A stretch of DNA of 64,000 nucleotides from Pseudomonas sp. St316 (lineage in GTDB: Bacteria; Pseudomonadota; Gammaproteobacteria; Pseudomonadales; Pseudomonadaceae). The notes beneath the pieces were generated by a model. The model ran no database searches, had not been told where the DNA came from, and saw only the letters and a list, made by a program, of their open reading frames with translations. Location of the stretch: assembly GCF_018325905.1 (NCBI RefSeq), contig NZ_AP021901.1:5394001-5458000 (forward strand). The letters are read 5' to 3'. Positions 53,951 through 63,423 of the stretch are shown here, in pieces. Position 1 is the stretch's first letter. Each line of letters opens with the position of its first letter. A program made the translations under genes and the position numbers.

Positions 53951-56449
53951 ATGACCCGTTCCCCGTTCCGCCGTCTTGTGTTTGGCGCCCTGCGCCGACT
54001 GTTGTATCTCTGGGTTCGCTCCGAGACGATCAACCAGTCGTCCTTCACCCTCAACCTCGACCGCAGTCGTCCGGTGTTCTACGTCCTGCAAGATCCTTCA
54101 CTCACTGACCTGGCGGTGCTCGACACCGAATGCACCAAGGCCGGCCTGCCCCGTCCGGTGCTGCCGGTCTCGGTGGGCAACCTGCTGGAACCGGCGGCGT
54201 TTTTCTACCTGACGCCAGCGCCGGACTGGATCGGCCGCCAGGACAAGCGCGGCGCGCCGCCCACCCTGACGCGGCTGGTCAACGCCCTGACCCACAATGC
54301 CGCCGAAGACGCCCAGATCATTCCGGTCAGCGTGTTCTGGGGGCAGTCGCCCGACAGCGAATCCAGCCCCTGGAAGCTGTTGTTCGCCGACAGTTGGGCC
54401 GTCACCGGGCGCCTGCGTCGCCTGTTGAGCATCATGATCCTGGGGCGCAAGACCCGCGTGCAGTTCTCCGCGCCGATTCACCTGCGCGAGCTGATCGAAC
54501 ACGACAAGGGCCACGAGCGCACCGTACGCATGGCCCAGCGCATCCTGCGGGTGCATTTCCGCAATTTGAAAGCAGCGGTCATCGGCCCCGACATCTCCCA
54601 CCGACGCAATCTGGTCAAGGGCCTGTTGAACCAGCCGCTGGTCAAGCAGGCGATTGCCGAGGAAGCCGAGCGGGAAAAGATCTCCACCGAAAAAGCCAAG
54701 GCCCAGGCCCTGCGCTACGGCAACGAGATCGCCTCGGACTACACCTACACCGCGATCCGTTTCCTGGAAGTGGTGCTGAGCTGGTTCTGGAACAAGATCT
54801 ACGACGGCATCAAGGTCAACCACATCGAAGGCGTGCAGAACGTCGCCCAAGGCCACGAAGTCATCTACGTGCCGTGCCACCGTAGCCACATCGACTACCT
54901 GCTGCTGTCGTACCTGTTGTTTCGCAACGGCCTGACGCCGCCGCACATCGCCGCCGGCATCAACCTCAACATGCCGGTGATCGGCGGCCTGCTGCGCCGT
55001 GGCGGGGCATTCTTCATGCGTCGCACCTTCAAGGGCAACCCGCTCTACACCGCCGTGTTCAACGAATACCTGCACACGCTGTTCACCAAAGGCTTTCCGG
55101 TGGAGTACTTCGTCGAGGGCGGGCGTTCGCGCACCGGGCGCATGCTGCAACCCAAGACCGGCATGCTCGCCATCACCCTGCGCAGCTTCCTGCGCTCCTC
55201 GCGCATGCCCATCGTGTTCGTGCCGGTCTACATCGGTTATGAGCGCGTACTGGAAGGTCGCACCTACCTGGGCGAACTGCGCGGGGCGAGCAAGAAAAAG
55301 GAATCGATCTTCGACATCTTCAAGGTCATCGGCGCCCTCAAGCAACGCTTCGGCCAGGTGGCGGTGAACTTCGGCGAACCGATCAAGCTGGCGGAATTCC
55401 TCGACAGCGAACAGCCGGATTGGCGCCAACAGGAACTGGGCCCGCAATTCAAACCGGCCTGGCTCAACGCGACCACCCACCGCCTCGGCGAGCGCGTGGC
55501 CCGTCACCTGAACGAAGCCGCGGCGATCAACCCGGTCAACCTCGTCGCCCTGGCGCTGCTGTCCACCAGCCGCCTGGCCCTGGACGACCGCGCCATGGCC
55601 CGGGTGCTCGACCTGTACCTGGCGTTGCTGCGCAAGGTCCCGTACTCGCCCCACACCACCCTGCCCGAAGGCGATGGCCAGGCGCTGATCGAACATGTGA
55701 AAGGCATGGACCTGCTGTCGGAACAGAACGATGCACTGGGCAAGATTCTGTACCTGGATGAGCAGAACGCGGTACTGATGACCTACTACCGCAACAACGT
55801 CCTGCACATCTTCGCGCTGCCGGCGTTGCTGGCGAGCTTCTTCCAGAGCAGCTCGCGCATGAGCCGCGAGCAGATCCTGCGCTACACTCATGCGTTGTAC
55901 CCGTACCTGCAATCGGAGCTGTTCATTCGCTGGTCGCTGGAAGAACTGGACGGCGTGGTCGACCAGTGGCTCGAAGCATTCGTCGAACAAGGCCTGCTGC
56001 GTTTCGAAAATGACCTGTACCTGCGTCCGGCGCCGAGTTCGCGGCACTTCGTGCTGCTGACCCTGCTGTCAAAAAGCATCGCCCAGACCTTGCAGCGCTT
56101 CTACATGACCGTTTCGCTGCTGCTCAACAGCGGCCAGAACACCGTCAGCGCCGAAGAACTGGAAGACCTCTGCACCGTCATGGCCCAGCGCCTGTCGATC
56201 CTGCATGGCCTGAATGCGCCGGAGTTCTTCGACAAGAGCCTGTTCCGCCACTTCATCCAGACGATGCTGGACCTCGATGTGCTGCGCCGCGACGAGGCCG
56301 GCAAACTCAGCTACCACGAGCTGCTGGGGGAACTGGCCGAAGGCGCGGCCAAGCGGGTGCTGCCAGCGGAAATTCGCCTGTCGATCCGTCAGGTAGCGCT
56401 GCATCGCAGTGAAGATGCGGCGGACATCGCCAGCAGCCCCGACAGTTGA
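53951..56449 (+). CDS. plsB: Glycerol-3-phosphate 1-O-acyltransferase
   Basis: Inner-membrane enzyme that acylates glycerol 3-phosphate, the first step of phospholipid synthesis, upstream of CdsA. The 832-residue protein has the HX4D motif in [20 protein letters not shown] near residue 315, the glycerophosphate-binding segment [33 protein letters not shown] and [14 protein letters not shown]. The start is the ATG at 53951. Length is that of the long E. coli-type PlsB. Confidence 0.96.
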   Translation: MTRSPFRRLVFGALRRLLYLWVRSETINQSSFTLNLDRSRPVFYVLQDPSLTDLAVLDTECTKAGLPRPVLPVSVGNLLEPAAFFYLTPAPDWIGRQDKRGAPPTLTRLVNALTHNAAEDAQIIPVSVFWGQSPDSESSPWKLLFADSWAVTGRLRRLLSIMILGRKTRVQFSAPIHLRELIEHDKGHERTVRMAQRILRVHFRNLKAAVIGPDISHRRNLVKGLLNQPLVKQAIAEEAEREKISTEKAKAQALRYGNEIASDYTYTAIRFLEVVLSWFWNKIYDGIKVNHIEGVQNVAQGHEVIYVPCHRSHIDYLLLSYLLFRNGLTPPHIAAGINLNMPVIGGLLRRGGAFFMRRTFKGNPLYTAVFNEYLHTLFTKGFPVEYFVEGGRSRTGRMLQPKTGMLAITLRSFLRSSRMPIVFVPVYIGYERVLEGRTYLGELRGASKKKESIFDIFKVIGALKQRFGQVAVNFGEPIKLAEFLDSEQPDWRQQELGPQFKPAWLNATTHRLGERVARHLNEAAAINPVNLVALALLSTSRLALDDRAMARVLDLYLALLRKVPYSPHTTLPEGDGQALIEHVKGMDLLSEQNDALGKILYLDEQNAVLMTYYRNNVLHIFALPALLASFFQSSSRMSREQILRYTHALYPYLQSELFIRWSLEELDGVVDQWLEAFVEQGLLRFENDLYLRPAPSSRHFVLLTLLSKSIAQTLQRFYMTVSLLLNSGQNTVSAEELEDLCTVMAQRLSILHGLNAPEFFDKSLFRHFIQTMLDLDVLRRDEAGKLSYHELLGELAEGAAKRVLPAEIRLSIRQVALHRSEDAADIASSPDS

Positions 56450-56460
56450 CGGTTGCCGAT

Positions 56461-56495
56461 CACTCACCGAGAAGCAGGGAAGGTTCCGGTGAGTG
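56461..56495. repeat. Inverted repeat after plsB
   Basis: CACTCACCG (56461-56469) and CGGTGAGTG (56487-56495), perfect 9-bp arms with a 17-nt loop, 11 bp after the plsB stop. No T run, so termination is uncertain. Confidence 0.45.
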
Positions 56496-56635
56496 AATGG
56501 GCAGTCAACGAGCCTACTCCGACGCTGCGCAGCGGCTAAGGCGACGTCAAACGAAGAAAAGACCTACAGAGAACTTTGGAACGGGTCTCTAGGATGGGCT
56601 CACGTCAATGTCGACGTACTGAAAAGGAATTCAGC

Positions 56636-57010
56636 ATGAACATCATCACGTTAACCCTGCAACTGCCTGAAGGCTTCCAACTCCCGCAAGCCGCTCGCAC
56701 CGAAGTCAGCGTGCGAAATGCCGCCGGCGCACAGATCAGCGCCAGCGGCGGCCAGGGTTCCAACATGGCGCCTAAGGAGCCAGTGGCCCAGCAGCCTTGG
56801 CAATATCGCTTTCTCGTCGACCCCAAGACGACGCCCGTAGGGGAGGAACTCTCGGTCAAGGCACAAGCGTACCAAGGCGATACCGCTCTTTTTCTTGAAA
56901 CCGAACAGGCCTTCACCTGGGAGGGTGGCAATCAACACGTTGACATCGCCCTGAGCCTGGCGCCAGCATCGCTGGCAGAAACTGTTCAAGCGCCCGCGTT
57001 CGGTTCCTGA
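56636..57010 (+). CDS. Small YbaY-like domain protein, no signal peptide seen
   Basis: A 124-residue protein starting MNIITLTLQLPEGFQLPQAA. The alternating strands and the phrases RFLVDPKTTPVGEELSVKAQ resemble the beta-sandwich of the YbaY lipoprotein encoded next, but no signal or lipobox is visible, so it would be cytosolic unless the start is wrong. No function is known to me. The start follows AAGGAATTC; a frame extending 20 codons upstream is less likely. Confidence 0.65.
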   Translation: MNIITLTLQLPEGFQLPQAARTEVSVRNAAGAQISASGGQGSNMAPKEPVAQQPWQYRFLVDPKTTPVGEELSVKAQAYQGDTALFLETEQAFTWEGGNQHVDIALSLAPASLAETVQAPAFGS

Positions 57011-57103
57011 GCCGCGACGTTACGAATGGATGCTTGGACGCAAACCCGCTGAATGCCCATTGACGCCAGTATGCCGCTGGCGTCAATGGGCAAGGTGCTT
57101 CCC

Positions 57104-57502
57104 ATGAAAAAACTCGCTCTGCTTGCCTCCATGACCTTACTGGCCGCTTGCCAATCGACAACGCCACCACCCTCCGCATCCCTCGATGGCGAAGTGTTCT
57201 ACCTGCAACGCATCGCCCTGCCGCCCAACGCGACCTTGAGCGTGAGCCTGCAGGACGTTTCCCTGGCCGACGCCCCTGCGGTGGTACTCGATGAACAGAG
57301 CGGCCCGATCAAAGGCCAGGTCCCACTGCCGTTCCACCTCAGTTATGATCAGGCCCAGGTCAAGCCCGGTCATCGTTATGCCGTGAGCGCCCGCATCGAA
57401 GTGGACGGCCAGTTGATGTTCATCACCACCGAACAACACGCCGTGCAACTCGACGGCAAGGATCCGCAGCCGTTGAGGATCCGCGTCAACGCCGCACGCT
57501 GA
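57104..57502 (+). CDS. YbaY-family outer-membrane lipoprotein
   Basis: A 132-residue lipoprotein: signal MKKLALLASMTLLAAC with the lipobox LLAAC and the lipid-carrying Cys16, then QSTTPPPSASLDGEVFYLQR and a single beta-sandwich domain (VSLQDVSLADAPAVVLDEQS). Residue 2 after Cys is Ser, so export to the outer membrane is expected. A frame 17 codons longer precedes the signal peptide and is rejected. It lies between the YbaY-like gene and the DUF4197 gene. Confidence 0.85.
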   Translation: MKKLALLASMTLLAACQSTTPPPSASLDGEVFYLQRIALPPNATLSVSLQDVSLADAPAVVLDEQSGPIKGQVPLPFHLSYDQAQVKPGHRYAVSARIEVDGQLMFITTEQHAVQLDGKDPQPLRIRVNAAR

Positions 57503-57535
57503 TTCCTTTTTCCAACTTTCTTCAAGGACGCCATC

Positions 57536-58225
57536 ATGCTTCGCTCAACCCTCCGTTTCACCGGCCTGTGCGCAGGCCTGTTGATCTGCGCCAATGCCAT
57601 GGCCCTGTCCCTGGGCGACCTGTCGCAAAAAGACGCCACGGGCGGTCTCAAGGACGCCTTGACCCAAGGCGCGCAGGTCGCGGTCAAGCAACTGGGCACA
57701 CCCGGCGGCTTCAGCAACAACCCGGATGTGAAGATCGAACTGCCAGGCAAGCTCGGCAAAGTCGCCAGCAAGATGAAAGCCTTCGGCATGGGTGACCAGG
57801 TCGATCAATTGGAAACCAGCATGAACCAGGCCGCCGAAGCCGCCGTGGTCCAGGCCCAGCCTATCCTGGTCAATGCCGTGAAGAACATGAGCGTAAGCGA
57901 TGCCAAAGGCATCCTCAGCGGCGGCCAGGACTCCGCCACGCAATACCTGAACAAGAGCAGTCGCGAGCAGATCCGCGCCAAGTTCCTGCCCATCGTCAAG
58001 CAAGCCACCGACAAGGTCGGCCTGGCGCAGAAATACAACGCCTTCGCCGGCCAGGCCGCGACCTTCGGCGTGCTGGACGCCAAGAGCGCCAACATTGAAA
58101 ACTACGTGACCGAGCAGGCGCTGGACGGGTTGTTCGAGATGATCGGCAAGCAGGAAGCCGCTATTCGCCAGAACCCGGCGGCTGCCGCGACCAGCTTGGC
58201 GAAGAAGGTGTTCGGTACGCTCTGA
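57536..58225 (+). CDS. DUF4197-family periplasmic protein
   Basis: A 229-residue protein with a signal peptide (MLRSTLRFTGLCAGLLICAN, cut after AMA near residue 23) and a helical body typical of the family: LKDALTQGAQVAVKQLGTPG, SVSDAKGILSGGQDSATQYL, and ALDGLFEMIGKQEAAIRQNP. No function is established for DUF4197. The ribosome site AAGGACG lies before the ATG. A REP pair follows. Confidence 0.88.
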   Translation: MLRSTLRFTGLCAGLLICANAMALSLGDLSQKDATGGLKDALTQGAQVAVKQLGTPGGFSNNPDVKIELPGKLGKVASKMKAFGMGDQVDQLETSMNQAAEAAVVQAQPILVNAVKNMSVSDAKGILSGGQDSATQYLNKSSREQIRAKFLPIVKQATDKVGLAQKYNAFAGQAATFGVLDAKSANIENYVTEQALDGLFEMIGKQEAAIRQNPAAAATSLAKKVFGTL

Positions 58226-58243
58226 GATTGCGCGCAAAACACC

Positions 58244-58333
58244 TGTGGGAGCGAGCTTGCTCGCGATAGCGGTATCAGCCATTGCATCTCTGTTGACTGT
58301 TACACCGCTATCGCGAGCAAGCTCGCTCCCACA
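58244..58333. repeat. REP pair (REPIN-like), DUF4197 gene / RND pump
   Basis: TGTGGGAGCGAGCTTGCTCG at 58244 and its inverted copy ending at 58333, between convergent genes. Confidence 0.9.
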
Positions 58334-58362
58334 TTGGATCTGTGCTGATCGCTAGATCGGAT

Positions 58363-61300
58363 TCAGGTTTTCTTGACCCTGAACCACGCCGCATACAGCG
58401 CCGGCAGGAACAACAGTGTCAACGCCGTCGCCACGATCAACCCGCCCATGATCGCCACGGCCATCGGGCCGAAGAACAGGCTGCGTGACAGCGGGATCAT
58501 CGCCAGCACCGCCGCCAGTGCGGTGAGTACAATCGGGCGGAAGCGGCGCACCGTCGCTTCGATGATCGCCTGCCAGGGCGCCAGCCCCGCCTTGATGTCC
58601 TGTTCGATCTGGTCCACCAGGATCACTGAGTTACGCATGATCATCCCCGACAGCGCGATGGTGCCGAGCATGGCGACAAAACCAAACGGCTGGCGGAACA
58701 CCAGCAAGAACAGCGTGACACCGATCAACCCCAGCGGCGCGGTGAGAAACACCATCGCCGAGCGTGAGAAGCTGCGCAGTTGCAGCATCAGCAACGTCAA
58801 CACCACCACGATGAACAGCGGCACACCGGCATTCACCGACTTCTGGCCGCGGGCCGAATCCTCAACCGTACCGCCCACCTCCAGCAGGTAACCGTCCGGC
58901 AGTTGCGCACGAATCGGCTCCAGGGTCGGGAAGATCTGCTGCACCAGGGTCGCCGGTTGCTCCTTGCCGTAGATATCGGCCCGTACGGTCACGCTCGGCA
59001 GGCGGTTGCGGTGCCAGATCACGCCCTCTTCGAAGCCGTATTCCAGGGTCGCGATCTGCGACAGGGCAACGCTCTTGCCGTTGTCGGTCGGCACCGCCAG
59101 GCTCGGCAACAACGACAGTTCGGTGCGCTCATGCACCGTGCCACGCAGCAGGATTTCGATCAGTTCGTTGTCTTCCCGGTACTGGCTGACGCTGGAGCCC
59201 GTGAGGGAGCTGCGCAGGAAACTCGCCAGGTTGGCGGTGCTCACGCCCAGGGCCCGGGCACGGTCCTGGTCGACGTTCAGGTACACCACCTTACTCGGCT
59301 CTTCCCAGTCCAGGTGCACATTGGTTACGTAAGGGTTTTCGCGAACTTTCACCGCCACTTTGCGCGCCAGGGCGCGGACCTCTTCAATGTGCTCGCCCGT
59401 GACGCGGAACTGCACCGGGTAGCCGACCGGCGGGCCGTTTTCCAGGCGAGTGACCCGCGAGCGCAGGGTTGGGAACTGTTCGTTCAGGGTCGCGATCAAC
59501 CAACTGCGCAAAGGCTCGCGGTCTTCGATGGTCTTGGCCAGCACCACGAACTGGGCGAAGCTGGACGCCGGCAATTGCTGATCCAGCGGCAAGTAGAAAC
59601 GCGGAGAGCCGGTGCCGACGTAGGCCACGTAGTTGTCGATGCCCACGTGGTCCTTGAGCAGCGCTTCAAGGCGCTTGACCTGCTCGGCGGTGTTGCTCAG
59701 GGAGGCGCCTTCCTGCAGTTTCAGGTCGACCATCAGCTCCAGCCGCCCCGATGCCGGGAAGAACTGCTGCGGCACGAGACGGAACAACACCACCGAGCCG
59801 ATGAACAACAGCAAGGTCAGGGTAATGACGGTTTTGCGACGACGCACGCACCACTCCACCATCCGCCGGACACGCTGATAAAACGGCGTGCCGTATGGGT
59901 CGGTCTGGCCGTCAGCCGTGCCATGTTTGGCCGCGTGAATTTTCGCCAGGTCCGGCAGGAGCTTTTCACCCAGGTACGGCACAAACACCACGGCAGCCAC
60001 CCAAGATGCCAGCAATGCCAGGGTCACGACCTGGAAAATCGAACGGGTGTATTCGCCGGTGCCCGATTGCGCGGTGGCGATTGGCAGGAAGCCGGCCGCG
60101 GTGATCAACGTACCGGTGAGCATCGGGAACGCCGTGCTGGTCCACGCAAAACTGGCGGCCTTGATCCGGTCGAAGCCCTGCTCCATCTTGATCGCCATCA
60201 TCTCCACCGCGATGATCGCGTCGTCCACCAGCAGTCCCAGCGCCAATACCAGCGCGCCGAGGGAAATCTTGTGCAGGCCGATCCCCAGGTAATACATCGC
60301 GGCGAAGGTCATCGCCAACACCAGCGGGATCGCCAGGGCCACCACCATCCCGGTGCGCAGTCCCAGGGAGAAGAAGCTCACCAGCAACACAATCGTCAGC
60401 GCTTCCACCAACACCTGGACGAACTCACCGACCCCGGTCTTCACCGCCGCCGGTTGGTCCGACACCTTGCGCAATTGCATGCCGGCCGGAAGCGTGTTCT
60501 GGATCCGGGCAAAATCGACCTCGAGGGCCTTGCCCAGCACCAGGATGTCACCGCCCTCCTTCATGGCCACGGCCAGGCCGATGGCATCCTCACCCATGAA
60601 ACGCATGCGTGGTGCCGGTGGGTCATTGAACCCCCGGCGCACATCCGCCAGATCGCTGATACGGAACGTACGATCGGCGACCCGGATCGGGAAGTTGCGG
60701 ATCTCTTCCACGGTCTGGAAATTCCCCGAAACCCGTAGCTGCAATCGCTCGCTGCCGGTTTCAAAGAAGCCGGCGGTCGAGACGGCGTTCTGCTCTTCAA
60801 GGGCCTGCTGGACCGCCGCCAAGGGCAGGCCGAGGGTCGCCAGCTTCACGTTCGACAACTCGATCCAGATCTTCTCGTCCTGCAAACCGATCAGTTCGAC
60901 CTTGCCGACGTCCTTGACCCGTTGCAGTTGGATCTGGACGCGGTCGGCGTAGTCCTTGAGCACGGCGTAGTCGAAGCCGTCTCCGGTCAGCGCATAGATG
61001 TTGCCGAAGGTGGTGCCGAATTCATCGTTGAAAAATGGCCCTTGGATACCCGGCGGCAAGGTCTGGCGGATGTCACCGATCTTCTTGCGGATCTGATACC
61101 ACAGCTCGGGGATCTGCACCGAATGCAGGGAATCGCGGGCCACGAAGGTCACCTGGGACTCACCCGGGCGGGAAAACGAGACGATCCTTTCGTAATCGCC
61201 GGTTTCCATCAGCTTCTTTTCGATGCGCTCAGTGACCTGTCGCGACACCTCCTGCGCCGTGGCCCCCGGCCAGGCGGTGCGGATGACCATGGCCTTGAAG

Positions 61301-61428
61301 GTGAACGGCGGGTCTTCGCTCTGGCCGAGCTTGGTGTAGGAAAGCGCGCCAACGATCGCCAGCAACAGCATCAGGAACAGTACGATCTGGCGGTTGCGCA
61401 GCGCCCATTCGGAAAGATTGAAACCCAT
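58363..61428 (-). CDS. RND efflux transporter permease (TriC-like)
   Basis: A 1021-residue inner-membrane pump. It has an N-terminal helix (MGFNLSEWALRNRQIVLFLM), the porter loops, and the conserved membrane motif LVDDAIIAVEMM in helix 4 (near residue 400) with the proton-relay Asp pair. A second half repeats the same fold. The N-terminal 250 residues look very like TriC of P. aeruginosa by memory, but TriC works with two adaptor proteins; here one is present. It starts 5 bp after the adaptor stop, so the two form an operon. No outer-membrane channel gene is near, so a shared one such as a TolC/OpmH type is likely. Confidence 0.92.
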   Translation of the reverse strand: MGFNLSEWALRNRQIVLFLMLLLAIVGALSYTKLGQSEDPPFTFKAMVIRTAWPGATAQEVSRQVTERIEKKLMETGDYERIVSFSRPGESQVTFVARDSLHSVQIPELWYQIRKKIGDIRQTLPPGIQGPFFNDEFGTTFGNIYALTGDGFDYAVLKDYADRVQIQLQRVKDVGKVELIGLQDEKIWIELSNVKLATLGLPLAAVQQALEEQNAVSTAGFFETGSERLQLRVSGNFQTVEEIRNFPIRVADRTFRISDLADVRRGFNDPPAPRMRFMGEDAIGLAVAMKEGGDILVLGKALEVDFARIQNTLPAGMQLRKVSDQPAAVKTGVGEFVQVLVEALTIVLLVSFFSLGLRTGMVVALAIPLVLAMTFAAMYYLGIGLHKISLGALVLALGLLVDDAIIAVEMMAIKMEQGFDRIKAASFAWTSTAFPMLTGTLITAAGFLPIATAQSGTGEYTRSIFQVVTLALLASWVAAVVFVPYLGEKLLPDLAKIHAAKHGTADGQTDPYGTPFYQRVRRMVEWCVRRRKTVITLTLLLFIGSVVLFRLVPQQFFPASGRLELMVDLKLQEGASLSNTAEQVKRLEALLKDHVGIDNYVAYVGTGSPRFYLPLDQQLPASSFAQFVVLAKTIEDREPLRSWLIATLNEQFPTLRSRVTRLENGPPVGYPVQFRVTGEHIEEVRALARKVAVKVRENPYVTNVHLDWEEPSKVVYLNVDQDRARALGVSTANLASFLRSSLTGSSVSQYREDNELIEILLRGTVHERTELSLLPSLAVPTDNGKSVALSQIATLEYGFEEGVIWHRNRLPSVTVRADIYGKEQPATLVQQIFPTLEPIRAQLPDGYLLEVGGTVEDSARGQKSVNAGVPLFIVVVLTLLMLQLRSFSRSAMVFLTAPLGLIGVTLFLLVFRQPFGFVAMLGTIALSGMIMRNSVILVDQIEQDIKAGLAPWQAIIEATVRRFRPIVLTALAAVLAMIPLSRSLFFGPMAVAIMGGLIVATALTLLFLPALYAAWFRVKKT

Positions 61429-61433
61429 CGGGA

Positions 61434-62534
61434 TTACTCCTTGGCCGTCAGGTTGACCACGCGGTTGGAGCGATCCACCGGCCGCACCTGCTGGCCGTCG
61501 AGGAGCACGTGCACGCCGGCCGCCACCACCCAGTCATCGGGGCTGAGGCCTTCAAGCACTGGAACGGTCTTTTCGCCGAAGGCACCGACCCGCACCGGGA
61601 CTTTCTTCAGCGTGTTGTTGGCGTTGACCACCCAGACGTACGTCGCGCCGTTTTCAGCCGTGAGGGCCGACAAGGGCACCGACAGCGGCACCTTGTCGGC
61701 GGTCTGGATAAACACCCGGGCGCTCTGGCCCAGCTCGACCGGAACACTGCCGGCGGTGAAGGCCACGCGGGCGGCGAAGGTGCGAGACTTGGGGTCGGCG
61801 GCTGGCGACAGTTCGCGAATGCGTCCGCTGAAACGCTGGTCGGGCTGGCTCCACAGTTCGACCGAAACCGGCTGGCCGATCTTGAACCGCCCAAAACCCT
61901 GCTCCGGCAGGCTGATCAGCACTTCACGCTCGCCGTCGGTGGCCAGGGTAAAGACGGTTTGCCCGGCCGACACCACCTGCCCGACTTCCACCGAACGCCG
62001 AGCGACCACGCCATCCTGGGGCGCACGCAACACCGAATAGCTGGCCTGGTTGTTGGCGACATCGAACTCGGCCTTGATCTGCTTGAGCCGCGCGGTGCCG
62101 GAGCGATAAAGGTTTTCGGCATTGTCGTATTGAGAACGGCTGACCATCTGCCGTTCCATCAAGGTTTTGTAGCGATCACGCTCGGCGCGTACCAGGCTCA
62201 GGTTGGCCTCGGCGGCGGCGACCTGGGCACGGGAGGCTTCCAATTGCAGGCGCACATCTTCGGGATCGAGTTCGGCCAGCGGCTGATTGGCCTTGACCCG
62301 CTGGCCCTCATCGACCAGTCGACGGCTCACCTTGCCGCCAATGCGAAAGGCCAGTTCGGGCTCGAACCGTGCTCGCACTTCACCGGGATAACTGTCCATC
62401 GCCTGGGCTGAAGGTTGTGGTTTGACCACCATGGCGGGGCGTACGGCGACCGGGACCGGCTCGTCATGACCGCACGCAGACAGTAAAAAAGCCAGGGTAA
62501 CTGGCACGGCGAGGGGCAGGGCATAGCGGAACAT
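61434..62534 (-). CDS. RND periplasmic adaptor (membrane fusion lipoprotein)
   Basis: A 366-residue adaptor with a lipoprotein signal (MFRYALPLAVPVTLAFLLSA before Cys21). It has a barrel-sandwich with VRARFEPELAFRIGGKVSRR and VLRAPQDGVVARRSVEVGQV, a helical hairpin (about 80-150), and a C-terminal membrane-proximal domain. It links the pump to an outer-membrane channel. It is transcribed first, followed by the pump. The regulator gene diverges 94 bp away. Confidence 0.92.
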   Translation of the reverse strand: MFRYALPLAVPVTLAFLLSACGHDEPVPVAVRPAMVVKPQPSAQAMDSYPGEVRARFEPELAFRIGGKVSRRLVDEGQRVKANQPLAELDPEDVRLQLEASRAQVAAAEANLSLVRAERDRYKTLMERQMVSRSQYDNAENLYRSGTARLKQIKAEFDVANNQASYSVLRAPQDGVVARRSVEVGQVVSAGQTVFTLATDGEREVLISLPEQGFGRFKIGQPVSVELWSQPDQRFSGRIRELSPAADPKSRTFAARVAFTAGSVPVELGQSARVFIQTADKVPLSVPLSALTAENGATYVWVVNANNTLKKVPVRVGAFGEKTVPVLEGLSPDDWVVAAGVHVLLDGQQVRPVDRSNRVVNLTAKE

Positions 62535-62573
62535 GGCGAGTGACCTTTCGCTAATGGTGCTTGGAATAATTAT

Positions 62574-62609
62574 ACTGGCGAGTATGTTATTAATAGCAAA
62601 CTCACCAGT
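62574..62609. promoter_or_regulatory. Inverted repeat between TetR and pump genes, candidate operator
   Basis: ACTGGCGAGT (62574-62583) and ACTCACCAGT (62600-62609) are inverted with one mismatch, 16 bp apart. They lie in the 94-bp divergent gap, where a TetR repressor of the pump would be expected to bind. Confidence 0.6.
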
Positions 62610-62628
62610 CCAGTATTAAAGCGAACAA

Positions 62629-63264
62629 ATGTCGAACAATCCTCCAATCCCCTCCGGCCCCGGCCGTCCCAAGGACCTGGCCAAGCGCCAGGCCATTCTC
62701 GACGCGGCGAAGCGCTTGTTCCTGAGTATGGGTTACGCCAGTACCAGCATGGACGCCGTCGCTACCGAGGCTGGGGTCTCGAAGCTGACGGTCTACAGCC
62801 ACTTCAACGACAAGGAGACGCTGTTTTCCGCTGCTGTGATCGCCAAGTGCGAAGAACAGGTGCCGCCGCTGTTTTTCGAATGGCCGGACGGCGTTCCGAT
62901 CGAACACGTGCTGCTGAACATCGCCCGTGGTTTTCACCAGCTCGTCAGCAGCAAGGAATCGTTGAACCTGCATCGGCTGATCATGGCCCTGGGCAGCCAG
63001 GACCCGAAGCTGTCGACGATTTTCTACGAAGCAGGCCCACAGCGGATGCTCTCAGGCATGGAACGGCTGCTGATCAAGGTCAATCAGATCGGTGCCCTGA
63101 GCATCGATAAACCGCGCAATGCCGCCGAGCATTTCTTCTGCCTGATCAAGGGCGCGGCGAATTTCCGGCTGTTGTCTGGCTGCGGCCCGGCCCTGGAACC
63201 GGAAGCCGCCGAGGCTCATGTGCAGGAAGTGGTGGGGTTGTTCATGCGGGCTTATCGGCCGTAG
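62629..63264 (+). CDS. TetR/AcrR-family transcriptional regulator
   Basis: A 211-residue regulator. The N-terminal helix-turn-helix (AKRLFLSMGYASTSMDAVAT, then EAGVSKLTVYSHFNDKETLF; about residues 18-60) is canonical. The C-terminal helical domain (LSTIFYEAGPQRMLSGMERL) binds the ligand. It is divergent from the adaptor and pump and is probably their repressor, based on position and on the inverted repeat between them. Confidence 0.92.
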   Translation: MSNNPPIPSGPGRPKDLAKRQAILDAAKRLFLSMGYASTSMDAVATEAGVSKLTVYSHFNDKETLFSAAVIAKCEEQVPPLFFEWPDGVPIEHVLLNIARGFHQLVSSKESLNLHRLIMALGSQDPKLSTIFYEAGPQRMLSGMERLLIKVNQIGALSIDKPRNAAEHFFCLIKGAANFRLLSGCGPALEPEAAEAHVQEVVGLFMRAYRP

Positions 63265-63297
63265 GTCAGCCACAGTTTTTTCTGACTGAGGTGGACC

Positions 63298-63386
63298 TGT
63301 GGGAGCAAAGCTTGCTCGCGATGGCGGCGGCGCGATCTCTCAGAAGACCGCGTAATCGTTCATCGCGAGCAAGCTTTGCTCCCACA
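63298..63386. repeat. REP pair (AAAGC variant), TetR / rsmJ
   Basis: TGTGGGAGCAAAGCTTGCTCG at 63298 and its inverted copy ending at 63386. The AGCAAAGCTTGC core matches the inner copy of the composite pair at 47935-48042. Confidence 0.85.
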
Positions 63387-63423
63387 GATCATTCTCCTCC
63401 CCCAGAACACCTTTTCCCACAGA

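Noticed and set aside
54098..56047. 649-codon minus-strand frame opposite plsB
   Set aside because: Shadow of plsB.
58780..60738. 652-codon plus-strand frame opposite the RND pump
   Set aside because: Shadow of the pump gene; no motifs.
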